Positions 43,158-52,367 of a stretch of 62,999 nt of DNA are shown piece by piece. Below the pieces are notes generated by a model. That model saw nothing but the letters and a program-made list of their open reading frames with translations, searched no databases and was not told where the DNA came from. The DNA lies in assembly GCF_020880415.1 (NCBI RefSeq), contig NZ_JAJIUJ010000080.1, forward strand, positions 1 through 62,999, read 5' to 3'. Each line of letters begins with the position of its first letter. Position 1 is the stretch's first letter. The stretch comes from Xanthomonas euvesicatoria pv. euvesicatoria. Its GTDB lineage: Bacteria; Pseudomonadota; Gammaproteobacteria; Xanthomonadales; Xanthomonadaceae. A program made the position numbers and the translations under genes.

Positions 43158-44096
43158 TCATTGCGCCGCTTGCTGCGGCAGGGATGTCATGTGCTTGGTG
43201 CCATCCGGCGTTTCGACATAGTGCAGGCCATCGGCGAGCAATGCCGCGTCGTAATTGTCCGGTGGTTTGATGGACGGGTCTTGCTGGCTGATCTCTACGT
43301 GCAGCGCGCGGACCTCTGGGCCCAGGTCGCTGCGGACGTCGGCAATCCGGCGGCTTGCGCGTTCTGCGTAGTCGCTGCTGCCGGAAACCGAGAAAACGCC
43401 ATTGCCCTCGTAACGGACGGTGAGGGCGGGGTCGGCCAGGGTGTCGCGCAGCGTCGCCACGACCTCGTCCACCACCGCCACGTTGACGGCAACGCCTGGG
43501 TGATAGCGATGCACCTGTGCACGCAAGCGTGCGGCATCGGCGCTGCTGGGGACCAGGCCTTCGATCAGCACGCGCGTGCCGACCTGTTCTGCGTGCGCTT
43601 CGCGGAAGCCCAGCTGCTTCAATAAGGCTTTGGCCTGATTGAGGGTATTTTCCGGATGTTGCCGGGTGGCCGCATCGGACAGAAACGCCGGCTGCAACGA
43701 GGGGAGCAACGCTGCGGCGGCAAGCGCTAGCACGGCGCCCACCGCAGTACGCAAGACTTTGCGCCTGGACGTGCGCGGCGCCGGCGGCGGTGCTGGGGAA
43801 AGCAGCCGCTCCAGCAGCGCCACATCGTCCGGCCAATCGGCAGCAGCATCGCCAACGCATAGCACCAGCGGGCCGAAGCGGACCGGCTGAAATGCAACAA
43901 AGAACGTTTCTTGCACCGTGTCGCTGCCATAGCGGATCTGACCATCTTGGTCTACCTCGATAATGAGTGAGCAACCAGGCCAATCGTCTATTCGGATATC
44001 GGTTTGTGGATCGCTCCCCAGGGTGTAGCGACCTTGCGCCAAATCTAATCGTGCGCCTGCGTGGGTTCCTGTCATTACGCGAAGCTGCATGGTCAT
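43158..44096 (-). CDS. hrcD: Inner-membrane ring protein HrcD (HrpD5, SctD)
   Basis: Basal-body ring component of 312 aa. The N-terminal cytoplasmic FHA-like part (GARLDLAQGRYTLGSDPQTDI, about 14-34) is followed by one transmembrane helix (AVGAVLALAAAALLPSL, about 119-135) and periplasmic ring-building domains (LKQLGFREAHAEQVG onward). This topology is standard for SctD. The hpaA stop and this start overlap by 4 bases (ATGA). Confidence 0.9.
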   Translation of the reverse strand: MTMQLRVMTGTHAGARLDLAQGRYTLGSDPQTDIRIDDWPGCSLIIEVDQDGQIRYGSDTVQETFFVAFQPVRFGPLVLCVGDAAADWPDDVALLERLLSPAPPPAPRTSRRKVLRTAVGAVLALAAAALLPSLQPAFLSDAATRQHPENTLNQAKALLKQLGFREAHAEQVGTRVLIEGLVPSSADAARLRAQVHRYHPGVAVNVAVVDEVVATLRDTLADPALTVRYEGNGVFSVSGSSDYAERASRRIADVRSDLGPEVRALHVEISQQDPSIKPPDNYDAALLADGLHYVETPDGTKHMTSLPQQAAQ

Positions 44097-44920
44097 GGGC
44101 GAACCTCCTGAGCCGCCTGTTGTGGTTGCTCAATCAGCAGTGTGTTCAGACGTGTGATGGCATGTGTACGGTCGACCCGTCTGCGCGGTTTTTCCGCATT
44201 CAGCAGGATCAGTGGAAGCAGGAGATGAAAATTGCGTAGCGCTGGCACCGGCTCCAACTCCGATGGCATCAACTCCAGCAATCGGGTCCGCAAGGCCAGC
44301 AGGTTTTCCGCCGCAGTGGCCTTGTCGTACGCGCGTAGATGCTCGCGCATCAATCTCCAGATCGTTGCGGTCAAGGGGGCGACGGCTGGATGCGAAACGC
44401 CGACGGCGCGCAGCTCGACAAGCGCAGCAGCCAGCGCGTGGCGCTTGGCCACTGGATCGGCGTCGCGCCTGGTCACGTAGCGATCGACAATCGCGTCGAT
44501 GCACGTGCGGATGCTGTCGCTCAATTGCGCTGGAGCGGCGCTGTGCCATGGACCGGCCTGCGGATCGTCGGTATGCGTGCTGCGGTCACCGCCGTGCTGG
44601 TCGCCCTGGCCATGCTCCCGGCTCTGGGCCGGCGTGATCGCCACGCTCACCCGTCCGCGCAGTGCGCACTCGCGTTTGGCTTCGATCTCTTCCTGCTCGT
44701 TGGCGTCGAATTCATCCTCCTGGCCGTCCAGCGACCGGATCCCGCGGCGTCGCCTGCGCGGTGGAGCAGGGCGCAGACGCGGTGCTCGTGCCGCAATGTC
44801 GGTAGGCGACCCCGCGCTGGTGCCTGACGCATCGGCATGATGATCGCCATGGTGATGCGAGCCGCCATGCTCGATGGAAACCGAGGGCCGCAAGGTGCCG
44901 GGCGAGATGCGACGGATCAT
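44093..44920 (-). CDS. hpaA: T3S substrate and control protein HpaA
   Basis: A 275-aa protein that controls early and late T3S substrates with HpaB and is itself translocated. Two basic clusters that fit nuclear localisation signals are visible: RPAPPRRRRRGIRS (about 50-63) and EKPRRRVDRTH near residues 245-255. A His-rich stretch (HGGSHHHGDHHAD) and an acidic QEDEFDANEQEEIEAK-like segment lie in the N-terminal third. The start MIRRISPGTLRPS at 44920 overlaps the hrcS stop (ATGA) and gives the reported length. Confidence 0.93.
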   Translation of the reverse strand: MIRRISPGTLRPSVSIEHGGSHHHGDHHADASGTSAGSPTDIAARAPRLRPAPPRRRRRGIRSLDGQEDEFDANEQEEIEAKRECALRGRVSVAITPAQSREHGQGDQHGGDRSTHTDDPQAGPWHSAAPAQLSDSIRTCIDAIVDRYVTRRDADPVAKRHALAAALVELRAVGVSHPAVAPLTATIWRLMREHLRAYDKATAAENLLALRTRLLELMPSELEPVPALRNFHLLLPLILLNAEKPRRRVDRTHAITRLNTLLIEQPQQAAQEVRP

Positions 44921-45177
44921 GGGAACGCCGCCTGCATCAATGCCTGGCCGAACTGCATGATGGCCGAGGCGCCCCACGGCGCCGTCACGGCAATGGCGGC
45001 CACCACCACCACCAGCTTGAGCGCGAACGAGATCGATGCATCCTGCAGCGACATCACCGCCTGGACGAAGGCGATCAGCAGCCCGGCCAACGCAGCGACA
45101 CCGACCACCGGCAAGGACACCTTGAGGCAGAGCAGCAAGGCTTCGGAAGTGAATCGCACTAGATCGTCATGGTCCAT
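44917..45177 (-). CDS. hrcS: Export apparatus protein HrcS (SctS)
   Basis: An 86-aa inner-membrane protein with two transmembrane segments (VSLPVVGVAALAGLLIAFVQ and LVVVVAAIAVTAPWG), the FliQ/SctS pattern, with the conserved QDASISFALK-like linker. It joins HrcR and HrcT in the export gate. It lies 4 bp after hrcR and overlaps hpaA. Confidence 0.95.
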   Translation of the reverse strand: MDHDDLVRFTSEALLLCLKVSLPVVGVAALAGLLIAFVQAVMSLQDASISFALKLVVVVAAIAVTAPWGASAIMQFGQALMQAAFP

Positions 45178-45181
45178 GGCG

Positions 45182-45826
45182 TCACCGATAGCTCAGAACC
45201 AGGCCGTGAATCAGCATCGACCAGCCGTCCATGGCGACAAACAACAGCAGCTTGAACGGGATCGCCACATTGGTCGGAGTGACCTGTGAAAGGCCCATCG
45301 CCATCAGCGCGTTGGCCACCACCAGATCGATGACGATAAACACCAGATACAACAGAAACCCGATACGGAAGGCTTCGGTCAATTCGCTGAGCGTGAATGC
45401 CGGTGCCAAGACCAGCAAGTCGTCCGACTTGAGCGTGGCGGCCTTGTCCTTGGGCCAGATCTGCTGTGCAGAACGCATGAAAAACGCCTTTTCGCGCTCG
45501 CGTGTATGTTTGAGGAGGAATTGCCGAAACGGCTCCCGGCAGGCGTCGAGCAGCACCACCACGCGGCTGTTATCCGACCCGGCGCCGTAGTTCTGTGCGG
45601 CCTTGAACGCCTCCATGCCCACCGGGGCCATCACAAAGCACGACACCAGCAATGCAACGCCATTGAGGACCATGTTGGGCGGCACCTGCTGTACCCCGAT
45701 CGCATTGCGCAGCAGGCCGAGCACGACCACGATCTTGGTGTAGGAGGTGACCACCATCGCTGCGAAGGGCAGCAAGCCCAGCATGATGACCACCAGCAGC
45801 AGCGAGCCGACGTCAGGCATCTGCAT
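45182..45826 (-). CDS. hrcR: Export apparatus protein HrcR (SctR)
   Basis: A 214-aa FliP/SctR-family inner-membrane protein. Four hydrophobic segments are visible (LLLVVIMLGLLPFAAMVVTS; VLNGVALLVSCFVMAPVG; IGFLLYLVFIVIDLVVANAL; IPFKLLLFVAMDGWSML), with the family motif QQVPPNMVLNG. It forms the pore of the export gate. The start at 45826 lies inside the end of hrcQ (14-base overlap), indicating coupling. Confidence 0.95.
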   Translation of the reverse strand: MQMPDVGSLLLVVIMLGLLPFAAMVVTSYTKIVVVLGLLRNAIGVQQVPPNMVLNGVALLVSCFVMAPVGMEAFKAAQNYGAGSDNSRVVVLLDACREPFRQFLLKHTREREKAFFMRSAQQIWPKDKAATLKSDDLLVLAPAFTLSELTEAFRIGFLLYLVFIVIDLVVANALMAMGLSQVTPTNVAIPFKLLLFVAMDGWSMLIHGLVLSYR

Positions 45827-46817
45827 GCGTGCTCTCCGACATGCTGAGGATCTGCACACCCAGATGTTCGCCCACTGCCAGCAGCCTGCCGGTGCCGATG
45901 GTCTGGCCGTAAACGACCAGGCGGATGTCGGCTTGATCGACCGGCACCGACAACTCCAGGATCTGCCCGGGCTGTAAACCCGACAAGGTCGATAGAGACA
46001 GCGCAAGTTGATCCACTTCCAGCTGCACCGGCAGTTCCAGTTCTGCCACGTTGCTGGTGGACGGCGCGACTTCCGGCTCAAACGTATCGTGCTGCATGGT
46101 GGGGCTGGCCTCCAGGATCATCTGTTGCAGGTTCAAGCGCACTGGCGCGCGCAATACCACGCCTCCGGCGATACCCCAGAGCACATCGCCGCTGGTCACC
46201 GCAGCCGAGGCCGTGCAATGCAGCAAGACATCGCCAGGCCGCAGCGACTGCAGCAATGCCGCCGATGCGGTGCGCCCGCCGATGCGCAGGCGCGTGTTGA
46301 CGCGCAGTGCAGCCAGCCAGGCTGGCTGCTGCGCGGGCGGCGCAAGTCCGCCGACTGCGGCCTGCAACGTGGCCAGCAGCGGCGCGCTCGCCGTCAGCGC
46401 AATGGCATCGAGATCGCCCAGTGTCATGCCGATGCCGTGGCAGTCGTCTGGCTCTGCATCGCGCTCGAAGGCGATCACCTCGGCAGCGCCCAGGCCGAGC
46501 GGCGCAAATGCGCCCAGGCGATCAGCCAGTAGCATTCCCGCGATCGAAACGCGTAGTGAGTCATCGTCCTCGTTCAATAGCAGCGCCAAGCCGTCGCGCG
46601 CGGCAATCCGCAACTCCATCTGGCCGGCATCCAGCTGCAGGCGCAGGCGGGCCGCATCATTGGGCGAGATGCGACGGCAATGCGTGGCAAAGCCGCATTG
46701 GCGTGCTGCGCGTGGGTCGCCGAACACTCTGCCAAGCTGGGCGCGCTCGGCCGCAACGCGCGTCAACGCCTGAGAGAGTGCACATGCCGGCGGAGTCTGG
46801 CTCTGCTCGGTTAGCAA
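45813..46817 (-). CDS. hrcQ: C-ring (sorting platform) protein HrcQ (SctQ)
   Basis: Cytoplasmic sorting-platform protein of 334 aa, a full-length fused SctQ rather than the split HrcQa/HrcQb of Pseudomonas. The C-terminal SpoA/FliN domain is visible (LPVQLEVDQLALSLSTLSGL, QPGQILEL, VVYGQTIGTGRLLAVGEHLGVQIL). The only start near the expected N-terminus is TTG at 46817, with GGAGG nine bases before it, so non-ATG initiation is likely. Its PIP box lies within hpaC. Confidence 0.92.
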   Translation of the reverse strand: MLTEQSQTPPACALSQALTRVAAERAQLGRVFGDPRAARQCGFATHCRRISPNDAARLRLQLDAGQMELRIAARDGLALLLNEDDDSLRVSIAGMLLADRLGAFAPLGLGAAEVIAFERDAEPDDCHGIGMTLGDLDAIALTASAPLLATLQAAVGGLAPPAQQPAWLAALRVNTRLRIGGRTASAALLQSLRPGDVLLHCTASAAVTSGDVLWGIAGGVVLRAPVRLNLQQMILEASPTMQHDTFEPEVAPSTSNVAELELPVQLEVDQLALSLSTLSGLQPGQILELSVPVDQADIRLVVYGQTIGTGRLLAVGEHLGVQILSMSESTHADA

Positions 46818-46858
46818 GATGGAGTTCCTCCAAATGGCTTTCTGTCGCCAGTGCCGCG

Positions 46859-47497
46859 TTAGACAACCTCGATGCTGATCTGGAGCGTGCTACTCAGCGT
46901 GGACGTCAGTGCAGCCTCCAGGCGCTGCTTTCCGCACCAAAGTACCTCGCGCGCATCTGGCGAACTGGTATTGAAGCGAAGCGATAGCTGGTCCGGCGAA
47001 AGCCGCAAAAACAACGTCGTCTGTGCGACGACCTCTTGGTCGATAGCCAGCCACGCTTCCCAGCTCCCTGCGCTGCGCACCGGTTGGGCATTGCAGAACT
47101 CGGCCACCCGCAGCGCGATGTGGTCGATCGCCATGTGGGCGCGTTGCGTGCGTATCCACTCGGTCGCAATCTGTCGCCCCACTGCGCCATCGTCGTTGCC
47201 TTGGGACGGCTCTTGGTGTTTCGTCCCCTCGATACGTAAGGGTGGGTCGGTTTGCACGGGCACGCTGTCATGCGCCTCGGTGAAGCCCTCCTCGGCATCA
47301 GGCCCCGGCCGATCCTCGTCGCACTGCGGTGGCAACACCATGCAGGGAAGCGCGAGCTGTGCGCTGCGCAAGCGCTGGCGCAGTTGCAGGAAGCTGGAGC
47401 GCAGCGCCGACCGGGCCGGCGTGGCTGGAGCCGCCGGCCGCTGCAGTGCGCCGCTGACCGGCAGGATGCGCACATGGCGGAGGGGCGGCTTGCGCAT
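46859..47497 (-). CDS. hpaC: T3S substrate-specificity switch protein HpaC (HpaP)
   Basis: A 212-aa T3S4-type protein that shifts secretion from early (HrpB2, pilus) to late (translocon and effector) substrates by acting on HrcU. The N-terminal half is Pro/Arg/Asp-rich and likely unstructured. The C-terminal half has the conserved helical/strand region (AGSWEAWLAIDQEVVAQTTLFL, LRLSPDQLSLRFNT). ATG at 47497 overlaps the hrcV stop by one base (TGATG); a GTG one codon earlier is possible. A PIP box for hrcQ lies inside its coding sequence. Confidence 0.92.
   Translation of the reverse strand: MRKPPLRHVRILPVSGALQRPAAPATPARSALRSSFLQLRQRLRSAQLALPCMVLPPQCDEDRPGPDAEEGFTEAHDSVPVQTDPPLRIEGTKHQEPSQGNDDGAVGRQIATEWIRTQRAHMAIDHIALRVAEFCNAQPVRSAGSWEAWLAIDQEVVAQTTLFLRLSPDQLSLRFNTSSPDAREVLWCGKQRLEAALTSTLSSTLQISIEVV
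46976..47000 (-). promoter_or_regulatory. Perfect PIP box inside hpaC driving hrcQ operon
   Basis: TTCGC-N15-TTCGC on the minus strand, with TACTTT (YANNNT -10) after 31 bases. It lies about 160 bp before the hrcQ start, within the hpaC coding region, so hrcQ onwards can be transcribed separately from hrcU-hpaC. Confidence 0.85.
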
Positions 47498-49434
47498 CAC
47501 ACCACCACTCTACCGATCGGCTGCAGCTGCACCTCCGAACCCAGCTCCTGGAACGAATAGACCTGCAGCCAGGTCAGCCGTGCTTCGATCATGCGGCGCA
47601 CATACCTGCGCACGTCCATCGACGCGACCACCGCCAGCGGATGCTGCGCATGGTCGCCGACGATGCGTTCCACCTGTTCGACAAGCTGGTTCGCCTGCTC
47701 GGGCGGAAGTGCCAGGAAATTGCCGGCCGCGGTCGCGCGAATCGATTGCCTGATCAGTTGTTCGACAGCATGGTCGAGCATCACTGCGGGCAGCTGCCCG
47801 GTGCCTGCGGTTGCGGTATGCGCCAGATAACGGCCCAGATCGCAGCGCACATACTCGGTCAACATCAGAAGATCCTTTTCCTTCGGCCCCCAGACCACCA
47901 GACTTTCCAGAATGCTCTTGATATTGCGCACCGGAATCCTTTCTTCCAGAAGGCGCCGCAACACATCGGCTATGCGCTGGGCGGGCATCGCCTTGTTGAC
48001 CTCCGCAACCAGCCCGGGGTAGTCCACGGCCACCTGCTCCAGCATCCACTGCGTCTCCTGGATGCCGACGAACAAGTGCGCTCGTGCATGCAGGGGTGAG
48101 ATGGCCTGCCGGGCCAGTGCGGCCTGCATGTCGTCGGTGTTCTCCAGTTCGGCGCGTGTCTCGGGGACATCATGAATCAACACTTCGTATTGCATGCCTT
48201 GCAGCGACTCGGTCTGCCATATCGCGATCCCGGGAAACGGCAAGCCCAGCAATTCGACCAATTGCCGCCGCTCGCTTTCGATCGCCTGATCCAGCCGCGC
48301 GGGGTCGAGCAGAGCGGCCAGCTGCGGCGACAGCCGCATCGATAAGGGTGAGGCGAAATCCGGGGCGTTTTTGCGAATATGTGGCGCCTCGCCTTTGGCA
48401 CCTTTACGGCTCGCCGAAGGCAACTTGCGCTGATCGGTGCCGCTGATGTCGCGTTGCTTGCGCCAGATCGTATAGCCACCGGCGCCGACGGCCGCTGCCA
48501 GCAGCAGGAACAGCACGGCGGGAAAGCCGGGGACGAACGCAAAGCAGGCCAGCAGCACGCTCGCTGCCATCAGGGCCCGCGCATTGCTGGTGAGCTGACG
48601 GCCGATATCGAGCCCGAGCGAGCTGAGCCTGGTCTCGTTCTCGTTGGCCACGCGGGTGATCATGACGCCGGCGGCCACCGATATCAGCAGTGAGGCGATC
48701 TGCGACACCATCGCATCGCCCACCGACAGGATCGCAAAGCGGTTGGCGGCATCGCCGGCCGTCATGCCGTGGTAGGTCACGCCGACCACGATACCGGCCA
48801 GGATGTTGACCATGGTAATCACCAGGCCGGCGATCGCATCACCCTTGACGAATTTCATGGCGCCATCCATGCCGCCGTGCAGTTGGCTTTCCATGGCCAG
48901 CCGCGCGCGTTTGCGGCGTGCCTCATCTGCGGTCAGGTTGCCGCCACGCAGGTCGGCATCGATACTCATCTGCTTGCCGGGCATTGCGTCCAACGTGAAG
49001 CGCGCACCGACCTCGGCAACGCGTTCGGAACCCTTTGCGATCACGATGAACTGCACGGTGGTGATGATCAAGAAAACCACCAGGCCCACCACCAGATTGC
49101 CACCGACCACCAGCTCGCCGAAGCTCTCGATGATATGGCCCGCCTCGGCATGCAGCAGGATCGACTTCGTCGAGGCGATATTCAATGACAACCGCAGTAG
49201 CGTGGTGAACAGCAGCAGGGAAGGAAACGACGAGAGCGAGATCGAGTCGGGCACATACATCGTGACCATCAACAGCACCACGCTCAGGGTGATGTTGATG
49301 CCCAGCAACGTATCGATCATGGGCGTTGGCAGCGGCAGGATCATCAGCCCGATGACCGCCACTACCAGGGCGGCGATGGCTACTTCGCCGCTATAAGCGA
49401 AATACCTTGTCGCTCGCACGCGGTCTCCTAGCAT
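47497..49434 (-). CDS. hrcV: Export gate protein HrcV (SctV)
   Basis: A 645-aa FlhA/SctV-family protein. The first about 330 residues hold about eight transmembrane segments, with the FHIPEP-type signature GEVAIAALVVAVIGLMILPLP and FVKGDAIAGLVITMVNILAG. The rest is the cytoplasmic ring domain (LERIPVRNIKSILESLVVWG) that docks chaperones and substrates. ATG at 49434 overlaps the last codons of hrcU (ATGCTAG). Length matches reported HrcV. Confidence 0.96.
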   Translation of the reverse strand: MLGDRVRATRYFAYSGEVAIAALVVAVIGLMILPLPTPMIDTLLGINITLSVVLLMVTMYVPDSISLSSFPSLLLFTTLLRLSLNIASTKSILLHAEAGHIIESFGELVVGGNLVVGLVVFLIITTVQFIVIAKGSERVAEVGARFTLDAMPGKQMSIDADLRGGNLTADEARRKRARLAMESQLHGGMDGAMKFVKGDAIAGLVITMVNILAGIVVGVTYHGMTAGDAANRFAILSVGDAMVSQIASLLISVAAGVMITRVANENETRLSSLGLDIGRQLTSNARALMAASVLLACFAFVPGFPAVLFLLLAAAVGAGGYTIWRKQRDISGTDQRKLPSASRKGAKGEAPHIRKNAPDFASPLSMRLSPQLAALLDPARLDQAIESERRQLVELLGLPFPGIAIWQTESLQGMQYEVLIHDVPETRAELENTDDMQAALARQAISPLHARAHLFVGIQETQWMLEQVAVDYPGLVAEVNKAMPAQRIADVLRRLLEERIPVRNIKSILESLVVWGPKEKDLLMLTEYVRCDLGRYLAHTATAGTGQLPAVMLDHAVEQLIRQSIRATAAGNFLALPPEQANQLVEQVERIVGDHAQHPLAVVASMDVRRYVRRMIEARLTWLQVYSFQELGSEVQLQPIGRVVV

Positions 49435-50501
49435 GGCAGGGCTCCATCGCCGTCGCCGTGGTCGCGACCGAGTTCATCGACCCAGCGCAACACCACCGCA
49501 ACCGTTTCGAACAGTGGCTCGGGGATTGCATCGCCCAATTCAACCTGATACAGCGCACGCGCCAGTGGCGGATTGGCAACGATCGGAATGCCCTGGTTAT
49601 GCGCGAAGGCGCGCAGTTCCAGTGCGCCGTCGTCCACGCCCTTGGCAACGACCTGCGGCAAGCCGAAGTCGTCGGGCTCGTAGGCCAGCGCCACTGCGTA
49701 ATGGGTCGGGTTGACCACCATCACCTTGGCCTTGGCCACGCGCTCGCGCGGGTCGCCGAAGACCAGCTCCTTGGCGAATTCCTTGCGCTTGTCCTTGATT
49801 TCGGGGTCGCCCCCGCTTTCCTTGACTTCGCGCTTCTGCTCGTCCTTGCTCATTCGCTTGTCGCGGATGAACAGCCAGCGCTGCACGCTCCAGTCTGCAG
49901 CGCCGACCAGGACGAACAGCAGCACGCCCAGTGCGAAGAGCATGCCCAGGGTGCGCCAGGCAATTTGCGCAACGTCAAGCGGTGTCTCGTAGGCAAGCCC
50001 AATGATCATCGGCATGAGGGCGCGGATACCGACCCACAGCACCACGCCAATCAAGATGGCCTTGATGATCAACTTCAGCAAGTTGATGAGGCTTCGCAAC
50101 GAAAAGAGTTTCTTGACCCCGGTTGCGGGATTGAGGGAATCGAACTTGGGCGCCACCGGCTTGAGCGAGGCATTCAGGCCAGTCTGGAACGCACCGCCCG
50201 CCATACCGGCCACCAGGCAGGCAGCCAGGAACGGCAGCATCAACAGCAATCCCTGGATGCCGATATGGCCGAGTGCGCGGTTGATGGCCGCTGCATCGCG
50301 TGTATGTTCGGAAAAATCGAAGCCGATCGTCATCAATGCGCGCATGTGATCGGAGAAGTAATCGCCGGCCGATTTCATCACCAATAACGCGCCGAAGAGC
50401 ACCGCCGCTGCAGTGACGTCCGGGCTGACCGGAACTTCCCCGTCCTTGCGCGCATCCCGCAGTTTCTTCTCGGTCGGCTTCTCGGTTTTTTCTTCCGACA
50501 T
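49428..50501 (-). CDS. hrcU: Export switch protein HrcU (SctU)
   Basis: A 357-aa FlhB/SctU-family protein with four transmembrane segments in the first about 210 residues. The C-terminal cytoplasmic domain contains the self-cleavage motif NPTH; Asn is residue 264, the position reported for Xanthomonas HrcU. HpaC and HrpB2 act on this domain to switch substrate class. The start MSEEKTEKPTEKKLRDARKDG at 50501 follows AAGGAGAAGG. It leads the minus-strand block under a perfect PIP box. Confidence 0.96.
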   Translation of the reverse strand: MSEEKTEKPTEKKLRDARKDGEVPVSPDVTAAAVLFGALLVMKSAGDYFSDHMRALMTIGFDFSEHTRDAAAINRALGHIGIQGLLLMLPFLAACLVAGMAGGAFQTGLNASLKPVAPKFDSLNPATGVKKLFSLRSLINLLKLIIKAILIGVVLWVGIRALMPMIIGLAYETPLDVAQIAWRTLGMLFALGVLLFVLVGAADWSVQRWLFIRDKRMSKDEQKREVKESGGDPEIKDKRKEFAKELVFGDPRERVAKAKVMVVNPTHYAVALAYEPDDFGLPQVVAKGVDDGALELRAFAHNQGIPIVANPPLARALYQVELGDAIPEPLFETVAVVLRWVDELGRDHGDGDGALPC

Positions 50502-50570
50502 TGCCTTCTCCTTCCGCGATCGCTGCGCCCCCGATTGTGGGCAGCTGTGGTGGAGCGATCCGTTTTCCAG

Positions 50571-50595
50571 GCGAATGTGTGGATGGCCTGGCGAA
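50571..50595 (-). promoter_or_regulatory. Perfect PIP box for hrcU operon
   Basis: On the minus strand TTCGC-N15-TTCGC, with CACAAT (YANNNT) beginning 32 bases downstream, 70 bp before the hrcU start. HrpX is the known activator at such boxes in Xanthomonas. Confidence 0.88.
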
Positions 50596-50609
50596 GCTGG
50601 AATGATTTG

Positions 50610-50634
50610 TTCGCCAGCGAATTCCGATATTCGC
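50610..50634 (+). promoter_or_regulatory. Perfect PIP box for hrpB operon
   Basis: TTCGC-N15-TTCGC on the plus strand, TAGCGT (YANNNT) beginning 32 bases downstream at 50666, and the hrpB1 start 82 bp away. Only 14 bp separate it from the opposing hrcU box. Confidence 0.9.
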
Positions 50635-50715
50635 TTCCGAAAGGATCCGGCCGGCGTGGCGAGCGTAGCGTTCCCCACGTGTACGGTCCGCATGCCATTA
50701 AAAACGAGGTGCAGT

Positions 50716-51171
50716 GTGGAGAAGACTCAATGTCCCGGGTCGGTCGTGAGTGGGCTCATCGAACTGATCACGGTCGGACTCACCCATGAAAAGATTCAGG
50801 ACGCTGCCGCTGTGCTGGCCGCAGTCCGCGTCCTGCGGCCAGAGCTGAAAGCGCTGGACACCTTCGATGCATGGATTTCGATCAAGCGCGGCAATTACGT
50901 GGAAGGTGCGCGCCTGTTGCGCGAACTGGAGAGCGACGCCGGCTCCAAGCCGCTGTGCAGGGCCTTGTACGCCTGCTGCCTGTTCGCGATGGGGGACCCG
51001 TCGTGGCATGGCGTTGCAGACGGGCTGATCGAAGAAGACGCCGATGCCGATGCGGTGGCCCTGGTCAAGGCGCTGTCCGGGCGAAGCACCCCAACGTCCG
51101 CGCCGGCGGAAGTACCGGTCGAATCTTCAGCACCGATGGAAGTTCCGAATTCGCAGTACCTGCGCGCCTGA
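50716..51171 (+). CDS. hrpB1: HrpB1, periplasmic T3S assembly protein
   Basis: A 151-aa protein when read from GTG at 50716 (MEKTQCPGSVVSGLIELITV), the reported length; a GAGGTG ribosome-site-like stretch lies just upstream. Its tandem TPR-like helical pattern (IQDAAAVLAAVRVLRPELKAL, GNYVEGARLLRELESDAGSK) is the HrpB1/HrpK-type fold. HrpB1 is reported to localise to the periplasm and bind peptidoglycan. It is the first gene of the plus-strand hrpB operon. Confidence 0.92.
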   Translation: MEKTQCPGSVVSGLIELITVGLTHEKIQDAAAVLAAVRVLRPELKALDTFDAWISIKRGNYVEGARLLRELESDAGSKPLCRALYACCLFAMGDPSWHGVADGLIEEDADADAVALVKALSGRSTPTSAPAEVPVESSAPMEVPNSQYLRA

Positions 51172-51204
51172 GTGACGCCAGTCCCGACCCCATAGGAGTA
51201 TGCG

Positions 51205-51597
51205 ATGACGCTCATTCCTCCTGTCCAAGCGATTGCCGGCACCAGTGCTGCCGCGACCCAAGCGCTGTCGCCGGTGGCAACGCCCAACCAAGCGCTGGTG
51301 AATCGCTTTCAAGCGCTGATGCAATCCTCCAGCCCCTTGCCGCCCGCCATGCAGCGCGTAGGCAACCCGAGCATGATGAGCCGGGTGGTCGATGTGCAGA
51401 ACGATGGCGTGCGCACCATCGCCGAGCATATCGATGCCTTCAGCATGCAGGCACCGACCATGGGGCTGCAGGAAATGGCAGCGCAGCAGATCAAGTTGAT
51501 GCACGAGCTGACCATGGTCGGCTTCAACCTCAATGTCAGCGTGGGCGTGGCGCAATCGGGAAAGAACGCCGTGCAGACGCTGGTGAAGAACCAGTAG
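51205..51597 (+). CDS. hrpB2: HrpB2, inner-rod-like early T3S substrate
   Basis: A 130-aa protein secreted early and required for pilus formation; HpaC suppresses its export. The N-terminus ([20 protein letters not shown]) is a typical T3S signal region. The C-terminus ([44 protein letters not shown] in two segments) is the amphipathic helix expected for inner-rod proteins. An AGGAG site precedes the ATG. hrcJ starts 1 bp after its stop. Confidence 0.94.
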   Translation: MTLIPPVQAIAGTSAAATQALSPVATPNQALVNRFQALMQSSSPLPPAMQRVGNPSMMSRVVDVQNDGVRTIAEHIDAFSMQAPTMGLQEMAAQQIKLMHELTMVGFNLNVSVGVAQSGKNAVQTLVKNQ

Positions 51598-51598
51598 C

Positions 51599-52360
51599 AT
51601 GCGCGCGCCGAGATGCCTGGTGGTGCTGCTGGTGGCGCTGCTGCTGTCTGCGTGCAGTCAGCAGCTGTACTCCGGGCTCACCGAAAATGATGCCAACGAC
51701 ATGCTCGAGGTGCTGCTGCATGCGGGCGTGGATGCGTCCAAGGTCACGCCAGACGACGGCAAGACCTGGGCGGTGAACGCACCGCACGATCAGGTGTCCT
51801 ATTCGCTGGAGGTGCTGCGCGCGCATGGTTTGCCGCATGAGCGGCACGCCAATCTCGGCGAGATGTTCAAGAAGGACGGGCTGATCTCGACACCCACCGA
51901 AGAGCGCGTACGTTTCATCTATGGTGTGTCGCAGCAGCTATCGCAGACCTTGTCGAATATCGATGGGGTGATCTCGGCCGATGTGGAAATCGTGCTGCCC
52001 AACAACGACCCGCTGTCCACCTCGGTAAAGCCGTCCAGCGCTGCGGTGTTCATCAAGTTCCGCGTCGGTAGCGATCTGACCAGCCTGGTGCCCAACATCA
52101 AGACGTTGGTCATGCACAGCGTGGAGGGACTCACCTACGAAAACGTCAGTGTCACGCTGGTGCCGGGCGGAGCGGAGAGCGATGCGCAGTTCACCGCATC
52201 GGCACCGCCGAGACCTTCGCCATGGCCGTGGCTGGCCGGGTGTGCGTTGGCGTTGTGCCTGGCGGGCGCGGCGGCGCTGTATTGGTGGCCAAACCCGCAG
52301 GCGGGCCGTTGGGGCGGCTGGCAGCGCCTGCGCGAGTTGAAGAAAGGCAAAGCCGGGTGA
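51599..52360 (+). CDS. hrcJ: Inner-membrane ring lipoprotein HrcJ (SctJ)
   Basis: A 253-aa YscJ/FliF-family lipoprotein. The signal [21 protein letters not shown] has lipobox LSAC (Cys about 19). The ring-building domain has [24 protein letters not shown], and a C-terminal transmembrane helix ([20 protein letters not shown]) anchors it. With HrcD it forms the inner-membrane rings. Confidence 0.96.
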   Translation: MRAPRCLVVLLVALLLSACSQQLYSGLTENDANDMLEVLLHAGVDASKVTPDDGKTWAVNAPHDQVSYSLEVLRAHGLPHERHANLGEMFKKDGLISTPTEERVRFIYGVSQQLSQTLSNIDGVISADVEIVLPNNDPLSTSVKPSSAAVFIKFRVGSDLTSLVPNIKTLVMHSVEGLTYENVSVTLVPGGAESDAQFTASAPPRPSPWPWLAGCALALCLAGAAALYWWPNPQAGRWGGWQRLRELKKGKAG

Positions 52361-52367
52361 GCGCCGA

